A stretch of 22,939 nt of DNA from an uncultured Ruminococcus sp. (GTDB taxonomy: Bacteria; Bacillota; Clostridia; Lachnospirales; Lachnospiraceae). Under the pieces are notes generated by a model. That model was given only the letters and a program-made list of their open reading frames with translations, was not told the DNA's origin and did no database searches. Positions within the stretch are counted from its first letter, which is position 1, and each line of letters begins with the position of its first letter. The stretch is from assembly GCA_900541505.1 (NCBI GenBank), contig UQKK01000048.1:1-22939 (forward strand), read 5' to 3'. Both the position numbers and the translations under genes were made by a program. Of the stretch, positions 14,868 to 21,115 are shown in pieces.

Positions 14868-16217
14868 ATGGCGGCAATGAACATGACGGAAGGCAGAACG
14901 GGAAAGCAGCTTCTCTTCTATGCCGTTCCCCTCATTCTGGGGAATTTCTTTCAGCTTGCATACAATGCCGCTGATGCTGTCATCGCAGGGCGTTTCATCG
15001 GCAAAGAGGCACTGGCGGCGACCGGCACGGCAAGCCCTGTAATGAACCTTATCATTCTGGGGATTTCCGGGCTCTGCATGGGCACCGGCGTCATCATGAG
15101 TGAATGTTTCGGCGCCGGAAAGATGCAGGAATTGAAGGATGAAATGGCGACCTCTCTTCTCTTTGGGTGCATCGCCGCCCTGGTCATCATCCTCCTGGGA
15201 AGTGCCCTCACCGTTCCCATCCTCCAGTCGCTTCAGGTACCCCAAAGTGTACAGCCTGCCACCGCAGTCTACTTAAGGATTATTTTTCTGGGAGCGCCCT
15301 TTACATATTTTTATAATGCATTTTCCGCCGCCCTGAAAAGCATCGGGGATTCAAAGACTCCTTTGAAATTTCTCATCTTTTCTTCCATCCTCAACCTTAT
15401 CCTTGACCTGATTTTCATCGGTCTTCTGGGATTTGGCATCGCCTGTTCCGCTGCCACCACAGTCATTGCGGAAGGTGTTTCCGCCCTCCTCTGTGCGCAG
15501 TACATATACCGGAAAGTCCCTGCCCTGCGGCTTGGTCTGCCGGATGTAAAGATACACGCAAACCTCCTGCGCACCACGCTGCGCTATGGTTCTGTGACTG
15601 CACTTCAACAGGCATGCCAGCCAATAGGGAAGCTGCTCATACAGGGCTCTGTCAATACACTGGGCATCGATATCATGGCTGCCTACAATGCCGTCACACG
15701 GGTGGATGACTTTGCTTTCACGCCGGAGCAGAGCATCTCCCACGGCATCACCACTTTTGTCGCGCAGAACCGGGGCGCCAAAAAACAGGAACGCATCGTG
15801 TCCGGTTTTCGCAAAGGGCTTATGCTGGAATTTTGCTACTGGATTCTCATCTGCTCTGCCACGTTAATATTTCGCGAGCCGATTATGAGTCTCTTTGTCA
15901 AAGATACCCATGCCCCGGAAATCATCGAGACCGGCAGCAAATACCTGACAAGCATGGCATTTTTCTATCTCCTCCCCGCTTTCACCAACGGCATGCAGGG
16001 ATTTTTCCGCGGAATGGGAAAGATGCGCGTCACATTGGTCGGCACCTTTATCCAGACTTCTCTGCGGGTTCTCTTTACCTTCCTCCTGGTGCCGCATTTC
16101 GGGATATACGGGATTCCGTTTGCCTGCGCCATCGGCTGGGCGGTCATGCTCTTGTATGAAGTACCGCGCTATTTTGCCCTTAAAAAAGCTTGTCATCTGG
16201 TTTCGATTACTATATAA
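14868..16217 (+). CDS. MATE-family multidrug/sodium antiporter
   Basis: A 449-residue polytopic membrane protein with about 12 predicted segments. The opening GKQLLFYAVPLILGNFFQLAYNAADAVIAGRF and the matching second-half SLFVKD and TSMAFFYLLPAFTNGMQGFFRGMGKM blocks are the hallmark of MATE exporters in the VmrA/DinF-like branch. AAGGAGG lies 8 nt before ATG 14868. Members export cationic drugs, fluoroquinolones or metabolites using a sodium or proton gradient; the substrate here is unknown. The gene is preceded by a tandem repeat array that may be regulatory, and followed 21 bp later by the DUF1836 gene, so the two are probably co-transcribed. Confidence 0.92.
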   Translation: MAAMNMTEGRTGKQLLFYAVPLILGNFFQLAYNAADAVIAGRFIGKEALAATGTASPVMNLIILGISGLCMGTGVIMSECFGAGKMQELKDEMATSLLFGCIAALVIILLGSALTVPILQSLQVPQSVQPATAVYLRIIFLGAPFTYFYNAFSAALKSIGDSKTPLKFLIFSSILNLILDLIFIGLLGFGIACSAATTVIAEGVSALLCAQYIYRKVPALRLGLPDVKIHANLLRTTLRYGSVTALQQACQPIGKLLIQGSVNTLGIDIMAAYNAVTRVDDFAFTPEQSISHGITTFVAQNRGAKKQERIVSGFRKGLMLEFCYWILICSATLIFREPIMSLFVKDTHAPEIIETGSKYLTSMAFFYLLPAFTNGMQGFFRGMGKMRVTLVGTFIQTSLRVLFTFLLVPHFGIYGIPFACAIGWAVMLLYEVPRYFALKKACHLVSITI

Positions 16218-16238
16218 TGGAGACATCGAGGTGATAAT

Positions 16239-16841
16239 ATGACAATTGATACAAATGATATGCTGAACAGTATTTTGGAGAGTATCTCCCGCATCGACTA
16301 TATCCATCCGGGTGACATTCCCAATATAGACTTATATATGGACCAGGTGACGACCTTTATGGACAGTCAGCTCGCCTCCACCAAGCGCTATGAGGAGGAC
16401 AAGATTCTGACAAAGACCATGATTAATAACTATGCGAAGAATAATCTGCTTCCCCCTCCCATAAAGAAGAAATACTCCAGAGAGCACGTGCTGGTCCTGA
16501 TTTTTATTTATTATTTTAAAAATATTCTCTCTATCCGGGATATTGAATCTCTGTTAAATCCAATAACCGAGAAGTATTTCAGCGGTGAGGGCAGCCTCGC
16601 TATGTCTGCTCTGTATGAGGAAGTCTGCCGCATGGAAAAGGGACGCATCGATTCGTTAAAAGAGACGATACAGAGCGCCTATGAGACATCGGAAACTGCT
16701 TTTTCTGACGTTCCTGAGGAAGACCGAGAATACCTGAAACTCTTTGCCTTCATCTGTAATCTCAGTTTTGACGTGTATGTAAAGAAACAGCTCATCGAGA
16801 AACTCATCGATGAACTGCCAAAAGAGGAGAAGAAAAAATAA
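16239..16841 (+). CDS. DUF1836 domain-containing protein
   Basis: A 200-residue soluble protein. Residues about 45-140 match DUF1836, a MerR-like putative DNA-binding domain: KILTKTMINNYAKNNLLPPP, KKKYSREHVLVLIFIYYFK, then SIRDIESLLNPI. The C-terminal 60 residues are charged and helical, ending in a Lys-rich tail. GAGGTGATAAT precedes ATG 16239. It lies 21 bp downstream of the MATE gene and ahead of a strong terminator, so it is the last gene of that transcript. It may regulate efflux or an unrelated target; nothing in the sequence decides this. Confidence 0.88.
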   Translation: MTIDTNDMLNSILESISRIDYIHPGDIPNIDLYMDQVTTFMDSQLASTKRYEEDKILTKTMINNYAKNNLLPPPIKKKYSREHVLVLIFIYYFKNILSIRDIESLLNPITEKYFSGEGSLAMSALYEEVCRMEKGRIDSLKETIQSAYETSETAFSDVPEEDREYLKLFAFICNLSFDVYVKKQLIEKLIDELPKEEKKK

Positions 16842-16859
16842 CCCGTATGAGAACCAGAC

Positions 16860-16896
16860 CGCAGCCATGAGCCAATCTCGCCATGGCTGCGTTTTT
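16860..16896 (+). terminator. Terminator of the MATE/DUF1836 operon
   Basis: Perfect 10-bp stem, CGCAGCCATG with CATGGCTGCG, a 12-nt loop, then TTTTT. It lies 19 bases after the DUF1836 stop. Confidence 0.92.
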
Positions 16897-17041
16897 CATT
16901 TACGGGTCTCTTTCCAAGAGCAGACATGATTAACATGAAGAAGGGATAGCGTCAAGTGTATAGCACACAATATATTTCAGTCCGCGTAATGGGGAGTTGC
17001 CGGAAATCTGACAGCTCCCTGTCCCTCAAGAGTAAATTTCC

Positions 17042-17524
17042 TCAATCGATACCCAATTCTTTATGAAAATAGGGCAGTGTAGATTTTGAATATTTTCTTT
17101 TATATTCAGCCACATCTACAGGCGCTGTATTCTGTATATGATTTATATATGTTTCTATATAATTCAGCGCTTCGTTTCTGATTCTCTTAATGAATCTCTC
17201 TGTTTTCAAAAATTCATCTTTATCAATAATAGCGGGGGAGTTATCGAAATACCTGGTATCTTTTATGATGATTATTTTTGTATAATCCAGACCGGAACTA
17301 TGCCGTTTAGAACGCTTCGTACCTTTAAATTTAAATGCATACGGGTGGTTTATTTCACTCCGATAGGGAATACAGATAAAATATCCGTAATGAGATTCCA
17401 ATAACAAACAATTATAAGACCGCTCCCGCTTTAATAATATTTCAGGATATTTTTCGTGGGGATATGTATCATAAAAATCTGTCGACAATTTTAAAATCTG
17501 ATATGTAAAATCTATACTACTCAC
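17042..17524 (-). CDS. tenpN: Type III toxin-antitoxin endoribonuclease toxin, TenpN family
   Basis: A 160-residue (longest reading) toxin of the ToxN/AbiQ/CptN/TenpN superfamily, RNases held inactive by a repeat-containing RNA. Family features seen: DFYDTYP near the N-terminus (16-22), YPEILLKRERSYNCLL (26-41), the strand IPYRSEINH (52-60), SGLDYTK (77-83) followed by a hydrophobic strand, and the end STLPYFHKELGI (148-159). This pattern fits TenpN better than ToxN or CptN, as judged from memory of the families. Upstream are tandem RNA repeats and a terminator, the exact genetic layout of type III loci. The start is odd: GTG 17524 has AAAAGG directly against it; a TTG 12 codons in, or a rare ATA 3 codons in, are alternatives. 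Family members act in phage defence or plasmid maintenance. Confidence 0.9.
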   Translation of the reverse strand: MSSIDFTYQILKLSTDFYDTYPHEKYPEILLKRERSYNCLLLESHYGYFICIPYRSEINHPYAFKFKGTKRSKRHSSGLDYTKIIIIKDTRYFDNSPAIIDKDEFLKTERFIKRIRNEALNYIETYINHIQNTAPVDVAEYKRKYSKSTLPYFHKELGID

Positions 17525-17530
17525 CCTTTT

Positions 17531-17565
17531 CTCTAAAGTAAAAGAGAGAGGCTTCCCTCCCTCTT
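17531..17565 (-). terminator. Terminator between antitoxin repeats and toxin gene
   Basis: On the minus strand AAGAGGGAGG-GAAG-CCTCTCTCTT makes a 10-bp stem (one G-U pair) followed by TTACTTT. It lies 7 bases before the toxin start. In type III systems such a terminator makes most transcripts stop after the antitoxin and lets few continue into the toxin. Confidence 0.8.
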
Positions 17566-17712
17566 AAATCATCCATCGCTCGGTTACATTTTATTTTACC
17601 GATGTGTCAGAACCGTCACACATCTCACCACTCGGTTACATTTTATTTTACCGATGTGTCAGAACCGCCACACATCTCATCTGATGGACTCTGAAAACAA
17701 GTGTTTTCTTAT
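17566..17712 (-). ncRNA. tenpI: Type III antitoxin RNA (TenpI-like), two 52-nt pseudoknot repeats
   Basis: The minus-strand transcript from about 17712 contains two direct repeats of 52 nt (17631-17682 and 17579-17630) that differ at only a few positions, plus a short third start near 17575. Within each repeat GATGTGT pairs with ACACATC (7 bp) around a 10-nt loop. CGGTT in that loop pairs with AACCG downstream (5 bp), leaving a 15-nt A-rich connecting loop. This is an H-type pseudoknot, the fold of solved ToxI and CptI antitoxins. The toxin would be expected to cut the precursor into single repeats and be held by them. The 5' end is inferred from the -10 element; the folding is my own and not computed. 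Confidence 0.85.
17579..17682 (-). repeat. Two 52-bp direct repeats of the antitoxin gene
   Basis: Units 17579-17630 and 17631-17682, contiguous with no spacer. They are identical over about the first 37 bp (plus-strand reading), with one T/C change in the CCGTCA/CCGCCA segment and a different last few bases. Confidence 0.95.
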
Positions 17713-17716
17713 TTAT

Positions 17717-17752
17717 ATTATACACATTCTCAAAGCATTTTGATACCAAAAT
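17717..17752 (-). promoter_or_regulatory. Promoter region of the type III antitoxin RNA
   Basis: A perfect TATAAT (17717-17722) reads on the minus strand 35 bp upstream of the first repeat. No consensus -35 exists at 17 bp. A 6-bp dyad ATTTTG-ATAC-CAAAAT (17737-17752) lies where a -35 or a regulator might sit. Just downstream of the -10, GAAAAC-ACTT-GTTTTC (17693-17708) would form a small 5' hairpin on the RNA. Confidence 0.6.
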
Positions 17753-17842
17753 TCTTGCTGTAAAATACCGTTTTTTTATGCGCTATTCACAAATCATATC
17801 GTCAGTGCATCAAGAGCAATACGGTCGATAAAGGATTTTCTG

Positions 17843-18130
17843 CTATTTATTGATACGTTCAAACACCATGTCATACCCGTCATTTCCATAGTTTAAAGAG
17901 CGGTTCACCCGGCTGATGGTTGCCGTGGAAGCGCCGGTCTTCTCCGCAATCTCCAGATATGTCTTCTGGTCTCTCAGCATCTTTGCCACTTCAAAGCGCT
18001 GGGAAAGAGATAGCAGCTCATTAATCGTACAAATATCTTCAAAAAATGTATAACACTCTTCTTTATTCTCCAGACTTAAAATCGCGCTAAACAGATAGTC
18101 TACTGCCTCAGTTCTTATCTTCTTGCTCAT
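17843..18130 (-). CDS. YerC/YecD-family TrpR-like repressor
   Basis: A 95-residue DNA-binding protein of the TrpR/YerC superfamily: TEAVDYLFSAILSLENKEEC, ELLSLSQRFEVAKML, then the HTH YLEIAEKTGASTATISRVNR and the closing LNYGNDGYDMVF. It acts in the cytoplasm as a repressor; its ligand, if any, is unknown. ATG 18130 has AAGGAG 10 nt upstream; the longer frame from 18181 would run through the presumed operator. The dyad TAACAG-N11-CTGTTA at 18148-18170 lies just upstream and is a candidate autoregulatory site. It lies upstream of the toxin-antitoxin locus on the same strand, with about 120 bp between its stop and the antitoxin promoter. Confidence 0.9.
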   Translation of the reverse strand: MSKKIRTEAVDYLFSAILSLENKEECYTFFEDICTINELLSLSQRFEVAKMLRDQKTYLEIAEKTGASTATISRVNRSLNYGNDGYDMVFERINK

Positions 18131-18147
18131 ACTCCACACTCTCCTTA

Positions 18148-18170
18148 TAACAGTCTGATGACTTCTGTTA
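18148..18170. promoter_or_regulatory. Dyad upstream of the YerC-type repressor gene
   Basis: TAACAG and CTGTTA are perfect inverted half-sites separated by 11 bases, ending 18 bp before the start codon. Position suggests an operator for the repressor itself; the assignment is inferred. Confidence 0.45.
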
Positions 18171-18368
18171 CATTTTAGCACACTAAACTTTTAAAGTCCA
18201 CCCCTTTATAGATTGTTTATCAGACAGCAAGGATGGACGGGGTAATCTATGCTTGCTTCAGAATCAAACTGCGCCCTTGCTGATGAGCCAAACGCCATTT
18301 CATGAATGAAACTCTGGCAGCAGCCACAATAAACACGCCCTGTGGTTTTACGGATGGTGCAGGCTCCG

Positions 18369-19094
18369 CTACTCTGTCTTTCCCACATTTAAAAAGGATT
18401 TTAGCACCTCCCAGTCTGTCGTTGCCACCAGCTCTTGAGGGAAATCGCAATATGAGAGTACTTCTTTTACATAGGTGAAATTTCCCGCATCCGCATCCAC
18501 GTGCGCATCGCTTCCGGTACTGACATGCACGCCATATTGTTTGCATAAATCCAGCATGATGAGCATATTTTCTCTGGTATTTTTGCGGTAGCTCTGGGGA
18601 CGCAGAGATGAATTATTCAGCTCCAGCAGTGTGTGCGTCCTTTTTGCCGCCTTCACCAGTTCCTCATAATTTATCGGAAATCTGCCGTCATCCGGGTGAC
18701 CGATGATATTGATATATGGATTCTCCATTGTCCTGATGTATGCCTGTGTATTCTCCTGCTCTGTGCGGCTTTTCCCGTAGCAGGGCGGATGAACGCTGGC
18801 TATGACAATATCCAGTGCGCGGATGGTGCCCTCTGCCAAATCTACATTTCCCTCTGCATCCATAATATTCAGTTCTGCCCCAAATAACATGCGGATGCCT
18901 GACATTTCCCTTGGCACCACATCCAGATTTTCAAAATAATACTTCCCACAAGTTCCCGGCATCTTAGGCGCATGCTCTGTCAAAGCCATAATCTGAAGTC
19001 CTTTTGCCGCCGCTGCCGCTGCCATTTCTCTTATTGTACTATATGCATGTCCGCTCATAAGGGAGTGCGCATGTGTGTCAGCTATGATATTCAT
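18369..19094 (-). CDS. PHP-domain metal-dependent phosphatase (YcdX-like)
   Basis: A 241-residue polymerase-and-histidinol-phosphatase-fold hydrolase. Metal ligands are visible along the chain: His8 and His10 (DTHAH), His16, Glu40-His41 (TEH), Glu74 (GAELN), His102 (SVHPP), His133 (GHPDD), Asp196 and His198 (GSDAHV). This spacing is that of the YcdX-type trinuclear zinc phosphatases. AGGAGGAG precedes ATG 19094. The natural substrate is unknown; related proteins remove phosphate from small molecules. It stands alone, upstream of the repressor gene on the same strand with 238 bases between. Confidence 0.9.
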   Translation of the reverse strand: MNIIADTHAHSLMSGHAYSTIREMAAAAAAKGLQIMALTEHAPKMPGTCGKYYFENLDVVPREMSGIRMLFGAELNIMDAEGNVDLAEGTIRALDIVIASVHPPCYGKSRTEQENTQAYIRTMENPYINIIGHPDDGRFPINYEELVKAAKRTHTLLELNNSSLRPQSYRKNTRENMLIMLDLCKQYGVHVSTGSDAHVDADAGNFTYVKEVLSYCDFPQELVATTDWEVLKSFLNVGKTE

Positions 19095-19223
19095 TTTCTC
19101 CTCCTGGTTTATCTTTAAAAATCTATTTTTTAAAAATTTACAAAATTATCCACTGAGATTATATCATATTTTTCCCAGAATACAATTTTCCGTGCGGGAA
19201 ATAATAATAGCGAGGTGAATTTT

Positions 19224-19415
19224 ATGCTCAACCCAAAAGAAAATCAGAAGATAATCGATGATTTTGATTATCTTGCCAACGCCGCTTCTTCTATGGATTG
19301 TACCGGTTTAATCCCTTCATTGGCTAAATCCGAGGAGGAACTGGATTCCTATAATGAAGTATACCAGTTCCGTCCGCCTTTCATACCGGTCAAAAAGGAG
19401 AGTTCACACCCATAG
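19224..19415 (+). CDS. Short conserved hypothetical protein
   Basis: A 63-residue acidic protein starting MLNPKENQKIIDDFDYLAN and ending near VKKESSHP. I do not recognise the family. A GAGG site lies 8 nt before ATG 19224; the GTG at 19215 overlaps that site. A strong terminator follows, so the gene has its own transcript. It contains one Cys, no membrane segment and no signal peptide. The sequence reads like a compact soluble protein and not a random frame, but there is no functional clue. Confidence 0.65.
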   Translation: MLNPKENQKIIDDFDYLANAASSMDCTGLIPSLAKSEEELDSYNEVYQFRPPFIPVKKESSHP

Positions 19416-19454
19416 GCTGACCAGCTTTCTTCCTCCTCTTCTTTCCTTCATCAG

Positions 19455-19494
19455 GCTGCCGTATCCAACAGCATGGATGCGGCAGCATCTTTTT
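19455..19494 (+). terminator. Terminator after the 63-residue gene
   Basis: GCTGCCG and CGGCAGC (19455-19461, 19480-19486) enclose a second ATCCA/TGGAT stem, followed by TTTTT. Confidence 0.88.
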
Positions 19495-19537
19495 ATCTAT
19501 TTTTCGCCAAATTTCGACCACATGTTGTATTTTTCCA

Positions 19538-19566
19538 TTGTCCTTACCGCCACAAAATGATATAAT
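19538..19566 (+). promoter_or_regulatory. Sigma-A-type promoter of the zinc-ribbon membrane protein gene
   Basis: TTGTCC (19538-19543), a 17-bp spacer and TATAAT (19561-19566). Transcription would start near 19573, 46 bp before the ATG. Confidence 0.85.
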
Positions 19567-19618
19567 AGAAGCGTTGTAAATTTGTCGATTGAAAAAGAGA
19601 GGAGTAAAAAATCAGGTT

Positions 19619-20962
19619 ATGAAGTGTCCAATATGCGGAAAAGAAGTCGAATTGCAGAAAAAGCAGATTGGCGTGGACGATAATAATACGCCAATCTTTC
19701 ATGAATATGCCATTTGCCGCGACTGTAAGAAGCAATGGGATTTAGATAAACAACGTGCAAAAAAGGCTGCAGCAAAGAAAGCTGCTCAAAAAGCTGTCCC
19801 GACAGGTGAGAAACCTGTTCAGAAAGCTGCACCTGCGGGTGAGAAACCTGTTCACAAGACTGCACCTGAGGGCGAGAAACCTGTTCACAAGACTGCACCT
19901 GCGGGTGAAAAGCCCTCAGCGAAGAAAACATCTGCACCTGCAGAAGCGGCGCAGAAAAAGGCTGCACAGAGTGAAGCTGTGAAAAAGCGTCCCACGCAGG
20001 GACAAAATGCCGGCAAAAAATCTGTTCCGGCTAAAGGCGCCTCGGCAAAGGGGGCTCCTGCTCAGACAACGGAATTGAAAAAGCCGGCTCCGGCAACGAG
20101 AAAGACGGCTGCTTCTTCACAATCAGATGCCCCGACCCAGAGGGCAGAAGGCAAACATCCGGTTCAGAAGAGGCAGCGCCCGGCAGACGGCAAAAAGCGT
20201 CCGGCAGATAATGCAGGAACAAAGCGTCCCTCTGCAAATAGCGCGAAACGTGCTGTCGCACCTTCCGGAGAAGGACAGGCTGCCGCGCAATCCGCTTCTG
20301 AAGAACAGCGCTACGCCAATATCCCACCGGAGAGGGTTCGCACAAAGAGAGAAAAGGCAGTCAGAAAGGGCTATGAGGATATGCTCGCCACGGACCCGAA
20401 GAGTCGTTCCGGAAAGAAAAAGAGTCCCGCGTCCCGCGATGCCGCTCTTTCTTCAAAGGCTGCTGCCAAATCAGCCCCTGCCCGCAGGAAACCGGACCCG
20501 GAACCGGATTATCTGGAAGACGAGATGTACGAGGAGGATGAGCCGAGATTTACTGTTGTGAAGATTATCTTCAGTATCCTCTCTCTCCTTGCATTTGCAT
20601 TCTTTACATATAAAGCGTTCACTACAGGATTAAGCGATGTGACTGCCGGAAATACCGACAGCGCAGGAATGATTTTCATCATCCTTGCATTGTGCCTTTT
20701 ATTGTCCGGTATCCTCTTATTCCTGCTGCGCAGAAAAAATACCGTATTCGCATTCCTGCTCCCCGCCATTTTCTCTATCGGCGGAGCTGTATTTGCATTT
20801 TTGAAGAGAAGCAGTGATTCCATGCTCCTCTACAGTGCCGCAGGTTGTGCTGTGTTCGCCGTCCTCTTCATCATTTTGATGATTGTTTCTTTAGGGTCCG
20901 GCGGTGATGAATATGAAGACGAATACGACGATCCTTTCGAGGAAGACCATGACAATTATTAA
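19619..20962 (+). CDS. Zinc-ribbon, Ala/Lys/Pro repeat and four-helix membrane protein
   Basis: A 447-residue protein of three parts. An N-terminal zinc ribbon has CPIC and CRDC pairs about 30 residues apart. A long basic, low-complexity region (about residues 45-310) rich in Ala, Lys and Pro begins with four 11-residue repeats of the type APAGEKPVHKT (encoded at 19793-19924). After an acidic linker (DPEPDYLEDEMYEEDE) come four hydrophobic segments, including VVKIIFSILSLLAFAFFTY and MIFIILALCLLLSGILLFLL, and an acidic tail. ATG 19619 has AGGAG 14 nt upstream, a long spacing; the in-frame TTG at 19589 has no site. The gene has a strong promoter and terminator of its own. Function unknown; the basic region could bind nucleic acid or polyanions at the membrane. 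Confidence 0.82.
   Translation: MKCPICGKEVELQKKQIGVDDNNTPIFHEYAICRDCKKQWDLDKQRAKKAAAKKAAQKAVPTGEKPVQKAAPAGEKPVHKTAPEGEKPVHKTAPAGEKPSAKKTSAPAEAAQKKAAQSEAVKKRPTQGQNAGKKSVPAKGASAKGAPAQTTELKKPAPATRKTAASSQSDAPTQRAEGKHPVQKRQRPADGKKRPADNAGTKRPSANSAKRAVAPSGEGQAAAQSASEEQRYANIPPERVRTKREKAVRKGYEDMLATDPKSRSGKKKSPASRDAALSSKAAAKSAPARRKPDPEPDYLEDEMYEEDEPRFTVVKIIFSILSLLAFAFFTYKAFTTGLSDVTAGNTDSAGMIFIILALCLLLSGILLFLLRRKNTVFAFLLPAIFSIGGAVFAFLKRSSDSMLLYSAAGCAVFAVLFIILMIVSLGSGGDEYEDEYDDPFEEDHDNY
19793..19924 (+). repeat. Four 33-bp coding repeats
   Basis: In-frame units at 19793, 19826, 19859 and 19892, each 33 bp, encoding 11 residues with the core GEKPVHKTAP. The middle two are nearly identical at the DNA level, so copy number may vary between strains by slippage. 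Confidence 0.9.
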
Positions 20963-21015
20963 ATCTTAAACTGCCGCGATATGGGTATTCTATCATCTAA
21001 GCGTCGGTTATCAGA

Positions 21016-21058
21016 AAGGCAGCGGGTGTATATCGACATCCGCTGCCTTCACCTTTTT
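21016..21058 (+). terminator. Terminator after the zinc-ribbon membrane protein gene
   Basis: A 10-bp stem AAGGCAGCGG with CCGCTGCCTT (21016-21025, 21040-21049), extended by TGT/ACA inside, followed by a moderate T-run at 21054-21058. Confidence 0.75.
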
Positions 21059-21115
21059 CTCCGCTTTCTCATATAGTATTAGGAACTCAATTATAGTATT
21101 TACCAGGAGGATTTT

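Noticed and set aside
14784..15245. 153-residue minus-strand open frame over the start of the MATE gene
   Set aside because: Antisense to a certain membrane-protein gene and with no family-like pattern.
15351..15743. 130-residue minus-strand open frame
   Set aside because: Antisense shadow within the MATE gene.
16965..17030. Hairpin after the toxin gene as a terminator
   Set aside because: The GGGAGTTG/CAGCTCCC stem has no T-run on either strand and one mismatch on the toxin transcript.
17579..17682. CRISPR-like repeats
   Set aside because: The two 52-bp units are contiguous with no unique spacers and sit directly ahead of a type III toxin gene, so they are antitoxin repeats.
19793..19924. 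CRISPR or intergenic repeats
   Set aside because: The 33-bp period is a multiple of three and lies in frame inside a clear protein gene.
20127..20561. 144-residue plus-strand open frame
   Set aside because: Alternative frame of the Ala/Lys-rich region, Arg/Pro-rich as expected for a shifted low-complexity gene.
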